From NCBI GenBank assembly GCA_020631735.1, contig CM036160.1:8400746-8464745 (forward strand): a DNA stretch of 64,000 nt, written 5' to 3'. The translations under genes were made by a program, and so were the position numbers. Of the stretch, positions 11,298 to 22,952 are shown in pieces; within the stretch, counting starts at the first letter, position 1, and every line of letters begins with the position of its first letter. The notes below the pieces were generated by a model. That model was not told the DNA's origin and ran no database searches. It saw only the letters and a list, made by a program, of their open reading frames with translations. The DNA comes from Saccharum officinarum. Taxonomy: Eukaryota > Streptophyta > Magnoliopsida > Poales > Poaceae.

Positions 11298-11400
11298 GCG
11301 AGTCTCTAAGTTTTTTTTGACGCAAAAACTGTGGGGGAGATCCCCACAGTGAATTTAAATTTCATTTAAAGCAAGAGGAGTATAGGGTATACATACAAGT

Positions 11401-14400
11401 TCAGCTAAAAGCATCGAGCCAAACACAAAATGATGATCGCAGATCATCCTTAAATCTAACCGATTGCAAAAGACTCTGACTTTTGAAATTAGACCACCAC
11501 AAGGCTATCGTTGGATCCCGTCGAGCGAAGACCTTATCATTTCTAATTTTCCAAAGTTCCCATGCTGCAATGAATGTGGCTTCAGTGAAGAAAGGAATGA
11601 GGTGCCTTGCCCGAGCATGCATGAATCTGTCAAGTAGCTCCAATGAATTGTCCCAGGATATATCAATTCTGGACCAGCATTGTTGTGCGAATGGGCACTC
11701 AAAAAATAGATGATGTAAAGTTTCCAAGCTTCCTGATGTGCACATGACACATGTTGTGGTACCTTGTACATTCAGGTGTCTTCGTTGAAGCATATCCTTA
11801 GTGTTCAGCCTATCCACCAGAATCAACTATACAAAGAATTTGATCCTAGGTGTACATCTGCATTTCCATATCACTTTGAAAATGGAGTGTGATTCCATCC
11901 CCTTGAACACATATGTATAATACTTATTGAAAGTATATGTATCACCCTATATTGGTTTCCATGTATCAACCCCTTCCTGGTCATATTCAATCGATCCTAA
12001 TTGCATCTGCAAATTTTTGAATTTAGAGAAAGCTTCTTCTGAGAATGGTAGCATGAATAGATAGTCGAGATCCTCTGCTTGCATGATTGCATATACTGAG
12101 ATCTCTTCAGTTCTTGCAAAGGAAGCTAGCCTTGGGTATTTGAGACTCAAAATTTCATCATTCAACCATATATCCCCCAAAAGCAAACTGATAGTCCATC
12201 CCCGAGGGTGCATTTTGCTATTCCTCTAAAAAGCAAGTTCAGTCTCCAAATATCTTTCCACCAAAATGATCCCACCTCCCTGGCTGTGTGTGGTACCCGA
12301 CTGGAGTAATATTTGTCCTATATCATTCTGACCCAGGGAACATCGGCTCTGTTATAAAATTTGCTTAATTGTTTCATAAGCAAAGCATCATTCTGCAGCC
12401 TGAGATTTATAATGCCTAGGCCTCCCTTGTTTTTTGGTAGCAATACTGTCTCCCATGCTACCAAATTTCCTCCTTTCTTCTTTTCTGAGTTGCCTCTCTA
12501 GAGGCACTGCTTTCTTGCCCTGTCAATATTCTCAATCACTCCTATTGGTAGCTTGATAGAGGACATAACATATGTTGTGATTGGGGTGATTGCTGAGTTG
12601 ATCATTTCAAGCCTACCACTGTATGAAAGCCAAGTAGAGCATGCTGACAATCTCCTTTCTACTCTGTCCGTCATGGGTGCGAGGTCCTTAATCCTTGGCT
12701 TAGTGGTACCCATGGGTAAACCCCAAGTATGTGAAGGGCATTGTACCAATATCACATCCAAAAGTGTTGGCAAGGATGGTCATCTTATCATGACTTACAT
12801 TGATAGGGTACATCTGTGATTTATTATAGTTTACCTGCAGTCCTGTTGAATTTGCAAAACTGTGCAATATGGCTTTGAGGAACACTAATTGTCTAGCATC
12901 TGCTTGGAGTAAGAGCAATGTGTCATCTGCGTACTGCACTATAGGAAAATCCTCATCAGGCTGTGGGAGGGGCTTGCACAGAAGATTCAGGCTAGATGCA
13001 TGGTTGACAATGACTTGGAGAAGCTCAACAGCTAGTACAAATAACAATGGTGAAAGAGGATCCCCTGTCGAACACCTCTTTTACACTTGAAAAATTTGCC
13101 AGGTAGACCATTTAGGAGCACAGCTGAGGAACCTGTAGATAAGATGTTTTGCACCCATTGTATCCATTTGTCAGGCAGACCAAGGCTTGTCATCATTTGG
13201 ATGATGGTTGAATGTTCAACAGTGTCAAAAGCTTTCTCAAAATCTAATTTTAAAATCACAATTTCTCTCTTTGACTGATGGCATTGGTGAATGTACTCAT
13301 AACTCCAGGCAATGCAATCTTGTATGGTCCTTGATCTAATAAACCCATACTAGTTTTGATGGACTAACTTCAGAATCACCATCTGCAATCTATTTGCTAG
13401 AATTTTGGTAATGAGCTTCAAGGAGATATTCATCAGTGCAATTGGTCTGAAATCATTGACTGACTCAGGGGCTTCTTTCTTGGGGACCAAAGTGATATAA
13501 GAGTTGTTGATGCTTTCTAGGCTAGCATTGTTATTGTAGAAGGACCAGCACAACCTATAGAAATCTTGTTTGATAAATTGCCAACATTTTTTCAAGAACA
13601 AACCATTGAAACCGTCGGGGCCTGGAGCCTTGTCAGGGGGCATTTGCTTGACCACCTGATCAATCTCCTCCAGCATAAAAGGTGCAACCAAACTGTCAAG
13701 ATCCATAATTGTCTGGATGAGCTGTGGTAGGTCAAAAACATTGTAGGAGAAGCGGTGCTGCCCATACGCTGTTTGAAAGAAGCCCAAAGAAGTCCTGCTT
13801 TCCCTGCATGGTCTTGGATCCATGCACCTTGGTCATTTTTAAGCTGAGCTATGGAATTTCTTCTGTAGGAGATTGTTGCCATGCCATGAAAGAATTTTGT
13901 ACATTCATCTCCAAATTTCACCCTGTTAACTGTATATCTATTGCGCCAGTAGATATTTTTGCATTTGAGCCATTTTTGTAACTGCTTTTTGACTAGGATT
14001 CTAAGATTCTTCTCAGGGTGATATAGTCCTCTTCGATCTTCTAATGAATCCAAGGTGCTTATCACATCATTACAGTTGGATATCAATATATTTAGATTTG
14101 AGATCTTTTTACTCCAGTGTTTGAGTCGAGCCCTCAAACTTTTGAATTTGACTGACAAATTTCTTGCACTGTCAGCTAGGGAAGGACGGGAGGACCAACA
14201 ACTCTGAACTGTTTCAACGAAGTCATGTTGCTCTGCCCAATAGTTCTCAAAGTGGAAGATGTTGGCCTTAGGTATTTTCGTCCCAATTGAAATTTTACAT
14301 GGCAAATGATCTGATGTTATTTTGGCTAGTGGCAATACCTCTGTATTTGGGTACTCAATAGTCCAATTGACCGATGTAAAAAACTAATCGAGCTGCTCTA

Positions 14401-15000
14401 GAAGCGGGTTGTCCTGCATATTACTCAAGGTATATGCTCTACCTTTCAAAGGTAGTTCAACCAGGCCCAAGTGACCAATAGCTTCATTAAAGATGAAAGT
14501 ATTGTTGATGTTACCTCCCGGCCTATTTCTGTTCTGGAGAGAACGGTATAAGTTGAAATCCCCAAGGAAAATCCAGTTTTCATCATCGTCAACATTCTGG
14601 CTGCGAAACCAATCAATAAATTCTGATCTGTCAGGCTCGTCGCATGGGCCATAAACTGTGGTTAGCTTCCAAATTTCGTTACTGTGCATTGACTGAAACT
14701 TCACTGTAATGCCAAATTGTCTTTTCTCCAAGACATTGCCCAAGAAGACTGTGCTGTTCCAGACCACAAGTATACCACCCGAGGCACCAATCGAAGGAAT
14801 ATAATCAAATTTGTCAAACCGACAGGGCGCGAATTTGCGTATGTATTGCATATCAAACACTTCTCGCTTTGTCTCTTGGAGGCAAATGATCGAACATGAG
14901 CTCTCTTCGATCTTATTTCGAACGGCGTCCCATTTATCAAACCTGTTTATTCCACGAATGTTCCAGCAGAGTACGCTCCAATCACGAGTATTTATTTATA
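11401..15000 (-). pseudogene. LINE ORF2: endonuclease, reverse transcriptase, zinc-knuckle C-terminus
   Basis: Reading on the minus strand, an APE-type endonuclease comes first: WNIRGIN and LQETK near 14900-14990, GASGGILVVW, VYGP and GDFN to 14384, and SDH at about 14310. A reverse transcriptase follows, with PDKAPGPDGF (about 13610), [12 protein letters not shown] (13200-13250), KRGVRQG and the catalytic YADD at about 12930. A zf-RVT region with CVMC and HHLFFECPFA lies at 11650-11750. Breaks include in-frame stops near 14384 and 13350 and frameshifts near 13800, 13050, 12700 and below. No ATG is seen at the ORF2 start; the frame opens after a TAA at about 15000. The product would nick DNA and prime reverse transcription, but this copy cannot make it intact. 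Confidence 0.88.
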
Positions 15001-15198
15001 AAAAACCAGGTAGGAAGATACTTCTCTGATGTCGCTAGGACCATCAGAACGAGCACACCGATAACCCATCATACAATTTATGTGCTCAGGATAGGAATTT
15101 AAACAAGCCAGCTGACACTGAACAAAACATGGGACTGAAAGATAGATAAACAGCCCCTGGAGACGCCATGCTCCATCCTCCTCTGCTCCCTCTCATCT

Positions 15199-17242
15199 TC
15201 ACAGTTCATCTTCATCTTCATCAGGAACATATGGAGGAGGCGCTTGTAGAAGCACGTCAAGAGTGAGATCGCTAGGATCAACACCACAATGGATACCCCA
15301 AGCTTGAAGTGTAGAGATGGAGATGGGTTTGACCTCACCTGTTTTTTCATCGATCTCCACTACCCAATCTTTTGCTCGCTTTGAGGGCTCCTTAGCAATG
15401 CTGATCGGGCAGAAACCCTCCTTGTTGGTGGAGAGCCTGGTGCTGCGACGCACAAATCTTTGGGTTAGGGGGGTGCGAGAGTCAGAGATGGAGATATAGT
15501 CAGGGAGAAGCATATCCTTTCTCTTTAGCTGGAGATTGGTCTTTTGGCCCATACTGGCCACTGGACTGGGCTTCATTCTTTCCTTTTCAAATTCAAAGCT
15601 TGATGGACTAGAATCAATCATGGCCATAGCCAGATTCATTGCATTTGCAGTATTGTCAACAGACATATCCTCTTGCACGATTTCGTTCAGGATAGGTGAG
15701 GCATTCCCATTCTGCTTATCATGAACGGCTAGTTCTTGCACTAGTCCATTGGCGTCGAGGGGAACAAACAGGTCAGTGTCACTCAGTTCGCCATACACAA
15801 TACCACTGCTGTCAATGATCATTGGTGAGCCAAGTTTTTCAGCTGCCAGTGCAAGTGCTTTGCGGTGGTAGAACATGATGTATGGGAAAGCTTTCAGAAG
15901 CACAACTGCAGGTTGTAGTCGGTGCAACACGATCTCCATTCCAGGGACTTGGGGCTGAGTAATTCTTCCATTCTGCCCTCCAATCAGTGTGTTATCAATG
16001 ATGATGGGCTTGATTCTGATGGTTGATGGTCCTACACTGCCATTGGGGATCCCCTTGCGATGAAACAGAGTGACTGCCGTACAGTGGCTCCTAACTGCAT
16101 TATATCTTGCTTTCTCTTCATTGACAGCTTCAGAAGTAGCATCACTGGATGATGAGCTAATATCAGACTGCGCCATAACTTCCTCAATGTCGGGCTCCTG
16201 TAGCAGAATTGTATCAGATTGATTAACAATCTGTTCCTGTTCCTCAACTATGGCAGTGGAAGGGTCCAGCGTTGCACGGGAATAGAGGGAATCAAATTTG
16301 GCCGAATTTTCTTCCTTTCTAGGTATAGGAATTTTCGGCCTCCATTCTATTGTAGGCTGACTCAAGGAGGTGGTGGCCTTGGGCCTCCACTGAAGCATCT
16401 TTTTGACTGGGTGAAGGGATCTGCAGAAACGCTGGATATGGCCCAACTCCAGGCACCGGGCACAACAGATGTCAGAATAACAAAAACGCTTAGTATGGCC
16501 CAGGCCCAAGCACCGATAACAAACTATGGACTGGCCTAACGACTTTGTGCTGGAGTTTGAAATTGAAATTGAAAGGTGCGACGAACCCGCCACCGACTTT
16601 GCCTTCATGATCGGATCACAACTTTCTCTTTGTGGCGAAGAAAAAACTGATTTTTTGGAGGATTGTTGGGATCAATCGTGCTTGCAAAGGGACCAAAAGA
16701 GATTGAAATCAAAGATTTTTTTGCCGGTGCTATAGGGGGTTGAACAGGAGGATCTGCGAAACGCACTTGTTTAAGTTTCCCTTTCTTTTTCTCCTCCCTT
16801 TTTGCAGATTTTGAGAGGACCTTAGTCCTTCTTTTTCCTGTTCAATTTCCCAATCTCGCTTTTCTTTTTCCCAGTGTGGAGTACCATTGTTCCATAGGTG
16901 GAAATAGAGATCAAAAGAAGATGTCGTGATACGACGAAGTTTATAGATGAAAAAACCGATCTCCTTTGAGAAAACCGAGAAGCGAAAATGGTTGTTACTG
17001 AGAAACTGGACATGAAATTCCCCAGCTCTACCACCCAAGCAAGATTGAAGCGCAAAACTTACTGATTCTTCCGTGAGACGGAAAAGAAATCTCCGAAAGG
17101 TGACCAATAGGAAAAACGATCCATTGGGAGAGGGGAATGGATGGTGTACTAGACTTTTGAAACGGCGACGGACCTCCTCTTGGAACTCCAACCCACGATC
17201 AAAATCCAGCCATCTGGCTAGTTCTGAAGGTGGATCCATCAC
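15199..17242 (-). pseudogene. LINE ORF1: gag-like RNA-binding protein
   Basis: The N-terminal part (17242-16730, 170 codons) carries the DUF4283-like fold of plant L1 ORF1 proteins, recognisable from FFLLVTFRRFLFRLTEESV, LQSCLGG and FHVQFLSNNHFRFSV. The C-terminal part (16608-15199, 469 codons) begins in another frame. It holds two CCHC knuckles, CYRCLGLGHTKRFC and CCARCLELGHIQRFC, then a long acidic, serine-rich tail. A frameshift plus stop between about 16730 and 16608 separates the two. The protein family binds LINE RNA in the ribonucleoprotein particle. Confidence 0.85.
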
Positions 17243-17358
17243 CGATCTTGGGGAAGAGGGCGGAGAAGCGATCAGTTGCAGTCACCAGAGGGGTGGGTTG
17301 CCTTCATCCTCTCCTCACCTTCCTTTTCCGTTGTCCTAAGGATTATTGCGAGTCTCTA

Positions 17359-17525
17359 AGTTGTGCTTATACAGATAGAGTTTTTCTTATACCGCCATAA
17401 ATATGAACAAACACTCGTCTCTATAAATGCATACACAAAAACTCTATCTGTATAAGCACAACTTAGATAGAGTTTTTGTGTATGCATTTATAGAGACGAG
17501 TGTTTGTTCATATTTATGGCGGTAT
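17359..17525. repeat. Compound foldback: two overlapping perfect inverted repeats
   Basis: A perfect 61-bp inverted repeat has arms at 17389-17449 and 17465-17525. A second perfect 28-bp inverted repeat has arms at 17359-17386 and 17437-17464, so the segment 17437-17449 belongs to both. The DNA could fold two ways that exclude each other. No coding capacity. Confidence 0.9.
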
Positions 17526-17816
17526 AGACACATATACACGATTCACCAAACCTATTCTTATCTCTTTCTAAAGGAATTCAAAAACAAAATAAGAAAAAGA
17601 AAAATACTGGAATTCTGGATTTTTCAAATTTCTCTCATTAAAATATTCAAAAATTCAGAATGGGTTTAGTTACTGAAATTCAAAAAGTGAATCAAAGAAT
17701 TTCAGTATGTAGTTATTAGTTAAAAAAATATTTATTAAAATACAAAAAAAGATTGAATAATTTTACTTTCTAATCATTTTTGTATTTCTTTCTGTTAAAA
17801 TAAAAGCCATAAATAC

Positions 17817-17860
17817 TGCATTTATAGAGACGAGTGTTTGTTCATATTTATGGCGGTATA
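17817..17860 (+). repeat. Third copy of the foldback arm
   Basis: About 44 bp (from tgcatttatagagacgag to tatggcggtata) repeat the 17465-17525 arm in direct orientation, about 330 bp downstream. The three copies bracket an AT-rich spacer (17526-17816), consistent with a terminal repeat of an otherwise unrecognised element. From 17861 to about 18700 I see only AT-rich DNA. Confidence 0.75.
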
Positions 17861-18699
17861 TGTGTCTATTATTACAATATAATTCTTGAAAAAAAAGAAC
17901 CACCGGCCAAAACTAGGTGGATTATCGGATGCCGAAATTTATTTATTCTTGTTCTTATTATAGGTAGTGTACAAAAATAGCCTGGAAGACACAGAGAATG
18001 CAGTAGGGGATCATCCAGCGTTGCAGTTCCAGTCCATGCGAAGTGGCCCGGCAGCCGTCGTGCCTCTCAGATGGGCCCGGATTGTCGCTCGCCCACTGCG
18101 TTACTGGGCTGAGCTCATTCCGCCACATGTTTTGGGCTTCTTTAATTTGCATGGGGGCATGGGCTCTTAATTATATTCTGAGCTTCTGTTCTCTCAACAC
18201 AAAACTTGCTCAAGCTAAAAATAAAATTTTGCCTCAAATTCAAAAAAGAAAAGCAAAAAGTATGTGCTCCAGCCTCTGCAGTAGACCAAATGTCACCAAG
18301 CCGTCCATTCCTCACCCTTGCCTCAAGAAGTGCCATTCTTTGCAATTCCTAATATAATCATGATGCATCGACCTACAGTGAGTTCAAACACAGTGCTAAT
18401 TAAATAAATCCAAAATTTAGATATACATATACTGCAGCGGTTCAATTTGAGGTTGGGAAAAGAATAATTTTTGATCAGTTGAAAATATAAGTCTATTAGA
18501 AAACCCATATTACAATACATTTTGTTAGCAATATTATAAAATATTTTCATATCAAAAGCAGAGTATTATCAAAGTGTATATGTATTAATGAATCTAATAA
18601 TGCAAATCCAGTGTTGCCAAACTACAAAAGTTTTAGATATTTGTAGTCAAAGGTAAAATAATTTCACTTATATATATGATAAATTTAAATGGGTTCATA

Positions 18700-19058
18700 T
18701 TAATGATTGGAGGAAGTAGTAGGGACATAGACATAATATATGGCTGTGTTTGATTAGCGCTAAATATACTACTTCAAACTGAAAGGCTTCATGTACGGTC
18801 AACCGGAGACCAGCAGAAAAAAGGGCTTTGCAATAAACATTAGACTAAATGGCAAGACCTCATATCAGGCCACATTAAGTACTCAATATATTTTACTTGT
18901 CATCCCTGAAAGTTAGCTTGTTTTCGTTGCTAAATTAAAGAGCAATATCTATATACAGAGACCATCATAATTTTTTACAGTTACCTTAAGTGGACCCCAC
19001 TTTGACCAGGTGACACGAGGTTAGTGTTCCTGCAACTCATTTTCTTCTTCTATATATA
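18700..19058 (+). promoter_or_regulatory. Promoter of first MADS gene
   Basis: TATATATA at 19051-19058 lies 46 bp before the preferred ATG. Blocks at about 18725-18790 and 18800-18835 (cataga..ata..tatgg; ctttgcaat) recur in the same order before the second MADS gene (about 25910-26030), showing the promoters were duplicated with the genes. Confidence 0.6.
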
Positions 19059-19103
19059 GGATGCCTCTGGAGCTCCTTGTCATGTCATCCAAACACAACC
19101 ATC

Positions 19104-20051
19104 ATGAGGATGCCTAGGCGTCCAAGGAGATCCAGCATCAAGTATATCGAGAACAACAACAGCCGAAGCATCTCATTTTCCAAGCGGCGTGATGGGCTCT
19201 TCAAGATGGCCGCTAACCTGTCCACCCTCACCGGCACAAGAATCGCCATTGTACTGGAGGCTGAAAACGGGAAAATGTCCGGTTTCAGCGCTCCATCGTT
19301 CGGCCCCATCATGGATTCTTTCCTTTCAGGGGAGGAGGGTGGTGCACCGGAGGGTCCTGACGAGCAAGAAAAGGACATGATCGCCAAGCTGCAAAATGAG
19401 ATAATGCAGCTAGAGGAGAGCAAGGCCATGCGGGAGCAGAGAGCCGCGGAGTCTCTGGCACGCGTCAAGGCGATTCGGGAGAGTTCGAGGGTGGGTAAGC
19501 TTATCTATAGCAACGTAGATGATCTTTGCGTTGATGAGCTCAATGAGCTGCTCCGTGGGCTTGCACGGATCGGTCAGGAAATTCGAGCCCTACTTGCTCC
19601 TCCTCCTTGGGTTGAGATCGGCGGATCGTTGAGAGGTCCACCGCCTTTGCGGCTCTTCTCTCCACCGCATTCTCAGGTACAAGAGCCACCACGACGTTTG
19701 CCATGGGTTTCCTCACAATCACAACCATCCTTGTCATCTTTAAGATCATCGTGCACTCTTCCGCAGTCGATAAGGCCACAGGTCTCTGTTATGAGTCCAC
19801 CTGTGCAGCCATCATCTCTACAAGCCATATCGAGGATGCTGCTTCGACACACTCAGTTGTCACAACGCCCAGCTTCCTTGATGGTGCGACCACAAGCACC
19901 TGTGATGATGCCCCTACCTAATGAAGCCCAACAGTACAACTACCAGAGCCTAGGGGTGGACATCACTGGTAACACCTCAGGACATTGCCTAACGGCCCGG
20001 GCCGTCTTTGGAGAGAATAGGAAAACACAGAAGAAATGGAAATTGTGCTAG
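19104..20051 (+). CDS. Type I (M-alpha-like) MADS-box protein, C-terminus from inserted repeat
   Basis: A 315-codon, apparently intronless frame. The MADS domain covers residues about 3-60: RPRRSSIKYIENNNSRS, SFSKRRDGLFKMAANLS, then FGPIMDSFLSG in the place of the M-alpha signature. There is no K domain. A predicted coiled coil (KLQNEIMQLEESKAM) follows, then a proline/serine/glutamine-rich tail with NEAQQYNYQS shared with the gene at 26396. Type I MADS proteins are DNA-binding regulators, many active in female gametophyte or endosperm; the role here is inferred from family only. ATG 19104 aligns with the paralogue start; ATG 19110 is also possible. From about 19987 the sequence is a repeat also found at 32262, so the last 21 or so residues and the stop are repeat-derived and the ancestral tail is lost. 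Confidence 0.75.
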   Translation: MRMPRRPRRSSIKYIENNNSRSISFSKRRDGLFKMAANLSTLTGTRIAIVLEAENGKMSGFSAPSFGPIMDSFLSGEEGGAPEGPDEQEKDMIAKLQNEIMQLEESKAMREQRAAESLARVKAIRESSRVGKLIYSNVDDLCVDELNELLRGLARIGQEIRALLAPPPWVEIGGSLRGPPPLRLFSPPHSQVQEPPRRLPWVSSQSQPSLSSLRSSCTLPQSIRPQVSVMSPPVQPSSLQAISRMLLRHTQLSQRPASLMVRPQAPVMMPLPNEAQQYNYQSLGVDITGNTSGHCLTARAVFGENRKTQKKWKLC

Positions 20052-20970
20052 GCTGGTTTGATTAGGAAGGAAGGGAGAGAGAAAAGAAAATGGGCTGGCG
20101 GCGGGTTGGCAAGATGTTCAGCCAGGCCACAAGCGGAAGGAGGCCCTAGACAAGAAAAAGGGCCGGGCCATAGGTGGCTTGTTGCCCGGATGGATTTAGG
20201 AAGGAGGTTTCCATTGCCAAAGGCTTTTCTTAACTCACTCATCTAGATGAGAGGATGAGAGTTTCACCCGAAAGTCCGAATAAAACCAAACATTCACATA
20301 TGCAACTAACATAACAAGAACGAAGTCATAAGACAATTTAGAAAAGTTTTGTCGTAGGTTCAAAAAAAAAAGAGAGAAAGTTTCAACGTATAGGGGCCGG
20401 GAAAAGTGTGAGGGTTTTGGTTTTTAGGTAAGACATGATTAATGTGAATTGAATTCGAGTGGTACCTCCAATTCAACCTCATATTTGTTCTTGGAGAAAC
20501 AAAGTTTGGTTTTTAATTTCTAAAACTTATGAAATGTTTTATTGGACTGACATACTATGCTAGATTTTAATTTGAGCACCTTGAGTTGGAATTTTGAAAT
20601 AAGAGGGAAGAAGGAGATGTTTTAACTTGGTTGTCACATGCAACACACCATTACATAATTTGTTTTTTGAAAAGTTGGTATTTTCCTATTACATAAAAAG
20701 ATGGAACGTTACTTATCCTTGGCCTTCTCTCCTTGACTTCGGCGAACACGGTTTTCATCACTTCGGCACTTTGTTGGGGATTGCCCTCAGGGCACGCTAC
20801 TCTCTCTTCGAGGTTCACACTGCTGATATTGGTGCGTGAAGGATCACCATTTGGTACACCCCTCCATGGGCACGTGCAGCAAGTGGGGATTGCCCTCAGG
20901 GCATGCTACTCTCTCTTCAAGGTTCACACTGCTGCCAACATACAAGATACTAGTGCGTGAAGGATCACCC
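19987..20970 (+). repeat. Dispersed repeat R, copy 1
   Basis: This block matches 32262-33073 in the same orientation: both open with gcctaa(c/t)gg..c..ggcc, then aagggagagaga, ggccacaagcgga, ttgcccggatgga, ggtttttg and a final acactgctgccaacataca. It supplies the last codons and 3' flank of the first MADS gene. Family unknown. The primer-binding-site-like sequence at 21011-21023 hints that it could be internal DNA of a minus-oriented LTR element. Confidence 0.65.
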
Positions 20971-21004
20971 ATTGGTACACCCCTCCACGGGCATGTGTAG
21001 CAAG
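20776..21004 (+). repeat. 109-bp tandem duplication
   Basis: The units 20776-20884 and 20885-about 21004 both run from ggggattgccctcaggg through gcgtgaaggatcacc to acccctcca(t/c)gggca and gcaag. The other copy of repeat R has a single unit (about 32994-33073), so the duplication is private to this copy. Confidence 0.75.
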
Positions 21005-21010
21005 GGTCGA

Positions 21011-21250
21011 GCTCTGAATACCATCTGTAACACCCTACGTCTTATATGGCCCAGCTTTGCACGTGGCAAGGGCCTGCTTACGCGTAGCACCTCTCTTACA
21101 CTTTCATTCTTGCTTCGTGTAAAAGGGTTAACCTGGAGGTGCTACGTTTGGAACAATAAATATTATAAGCTGGCCCTTACCCTCCTAAGCTTCTATGATG
21201 CTACTAAACTCACCAACAATAACTCTTCATGTGCCACATAGGCTACATGG
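21011..21250 (-). mobile_element. LTR-like fragment with primer-binding-site-like junction
   Basis: On the minus strand a block ending GGGTGTTACA (21026 upward) is followed by GA and TGGTATTCAGAGC (21011-21023), resembling an LTR end plus a methionine-tRNA primer site. The same block (atatggcccagc, gtaaaagggttaacc, ggtgctacgtttgga) recurs at 35540-35737. The outer border is unclear and no coding region was found. Confidence 0.4.
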
Positions 21251-21419
21251 CCAACAACACAACTACCACCAGTTGCACTGCCACCATTTTGCCTCCAGTT
21301 AGTCATAAGCAATAACAACTAAACTGCAAGTGATAAGGACATGCCTACGATGTCTGAATAATCTCCCAATCTTGCACGGTACAGGATAAAGAAACGCTAA
21401 TGATACGCCACGGGTGTCC

Positions 21420-21940
21420 GTCCCGTCCGGACATGCACTAAAAAAAACCTCCCCACATGTGGCCGTCTGCTCATCCCATTCCCCCGCGGCACCTCCCATC
21501 CCGCGCCATCCCCCGTGGCACCTCCATCCCGCACCATTCCCCGCGCCGCCTCCACTATCCAGCGCCCGTCGCTGGCCGTTGCACCTGCTGCCAGTTGCTG
21601 CACCCGCCGCCGATCGCTTCTTCCCGTCCCAAGTCCGGCTAGAGCTCCCTGCCGGCTCCTTCTTCCCACCCCGCTCGGCTAGAGCTTGCTAGCAGCCGCC
21701 TGCACCTACGGTCGGCCCTTCCTCCCGGCCTTTGCATGGCTAGAGCCCACCGGTGGCCTGCACCCATTGCTGGCCTATCCCCGCCTTCCTCTCCGCACTC
21801 CTGCGACGGTGGCAGCCTGTAGAGTGGCCAAAAGCTCACCGACGGCCTGTCCCCTCCACTCGCCCCCAAAAGGGGCCACGATGGCACTGCCCTCCGCCTG
21901 CTCATCCCCCGCCCAAAAGCTCACCGACAGCCTATCCCTG
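21420..21940. other. GC-rich stretch, no recognised gene
   Basis: Cytosine-rich sequence with frames open on both strands, giving low-complexity proline/alanine/arginine translations with no domain. It sits just upstream of the gypsy LTR and may be a captured leader or exon. I cannot assign it. Confidence 0.3.
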
Positions 21941-21941
21941 T

Positions 21942-22951
21942 TGTCGGGTATCAATATTAAGGATACCCAGCTAAAGGAAGTAAACGACACATCTGTGTTA
22001 ACCACCCAAGGCTCAGCAAATAATTTCTGCCTCGCCCGATCCAGCCGCTAGGCCTCGGGTGCACCTGGCCCATCGGGAACAATCTCTACCTCGCCTGACC
22101 CCTGCGACATAAGCATGGAAGCACCCGACCCCCTCGGCATACTTGCGCCTTGGCCGAGGGACAGGTAAGGCCCTCAAGCGCAACTAGGAGCCGCGTGGAC
22201 CCCTACCATGACGTCCACCTCCGTGAATGGGACATGCACGACCGCACATAGTGTACGGGGGCATGGGAGCCGTGGTACAAAACGATATGACTCCGGTCAA
22301 TCCAGCCACGACCGGCGTCCACACCTCTACAACAACAGGGGCAACGACCATTGTGCCACCTAATCTCTCTCTACACGAATCCGGGAGCACACCCCGCCCA
22401 TTATCTATGGTACAAAGGAACATGCGTCGGCATAGCCACATCACGTATCAGCAGTTGATGGAGAAGCTTGGACTCGACGGCCATGGTGTCCTTGTGCTAC
22501 AGGGTTGGCCACCCGCACCGGATAAGGAGGAAGACGGCGTACGCCCCAAGCCTTTTTTGTTTTTCTCTTTCTTTTTCTCATCTTTTTACCTTTATCACAA
22601 GCTGTAACCCGAGCCCTCCTCTTTAAAGCTATAAAAGGGGAGACAGGGACCCCATCTAGGGGCATCGACAGAGACAGACGAGCTGATCAACTCATCAGAG
22701 CACACAACAACCAACACTCGAAACCTACACACCAAAGACCTAGGAGCCCCTCCCTCTCTCGAAGTACTTGTAACCCCTACTACAATCACCCTGGTGCAGA
22801 CTAACACGAAAAGCAGCATCCACTGGATGTAGGGACATTCGACCTGAACCAGTATACATCTTTGTGTCCTTTTTGCACACCATCCGGGCCTAGACGCGCA
22901 GTCACAAATCTACTTGTCATCGTGTCTAGAGCGCCATTATAAACACTGATA
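21942..22951 (+). mobile_element. Gypsy-type LTR
   Basis: It opens TGTCGGGTATCAATATTAAG, a typical start of grass Ty3/gypsy LTRs. TATAAAAG lies at 22630-22637. The block ends about 22951, just before TTGGCATGCCAGGTAGGGG, which matches the usual grass gypsy primer-site junction (TTGGCGCGCCAGGTAGGGG) with two changes. Length is about 1.0 kb. The terminal CA appears mutated, so the right end is approximate. Confidence 0.65.
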
Positions 22952-22952
22952 G

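Larger units (their letters stand above)
11311..17347 (-). mobile_element. Full-length L1-type LINE
   Basis: A 6.0-kb non-LTR retrotransposon. The 13-mer GCGAGTCTCTAAG flanks it at 11298-11310 and 17348-17360 as a perfect target duplication. The minus-strand 3' end finishes in a run of A (seen as T8 at 11311-11318). Two coding regions lie in the usual L1 order, ORF1 then ORF2, both broken by frameshifts and stops. With a leader of about 100 bases before ORF1 it appears complete in length. The clean target duplication and the many coding lesions together suggest an old copy, or one inserted already defective. Confidence 0.9.

Noticed and set aside
21414..22051. Overlapping frames in GC-rich DNA before the gypsy LTR
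   Set aside because: Open on both strands, repetitive composition, no start context or homology recognised.
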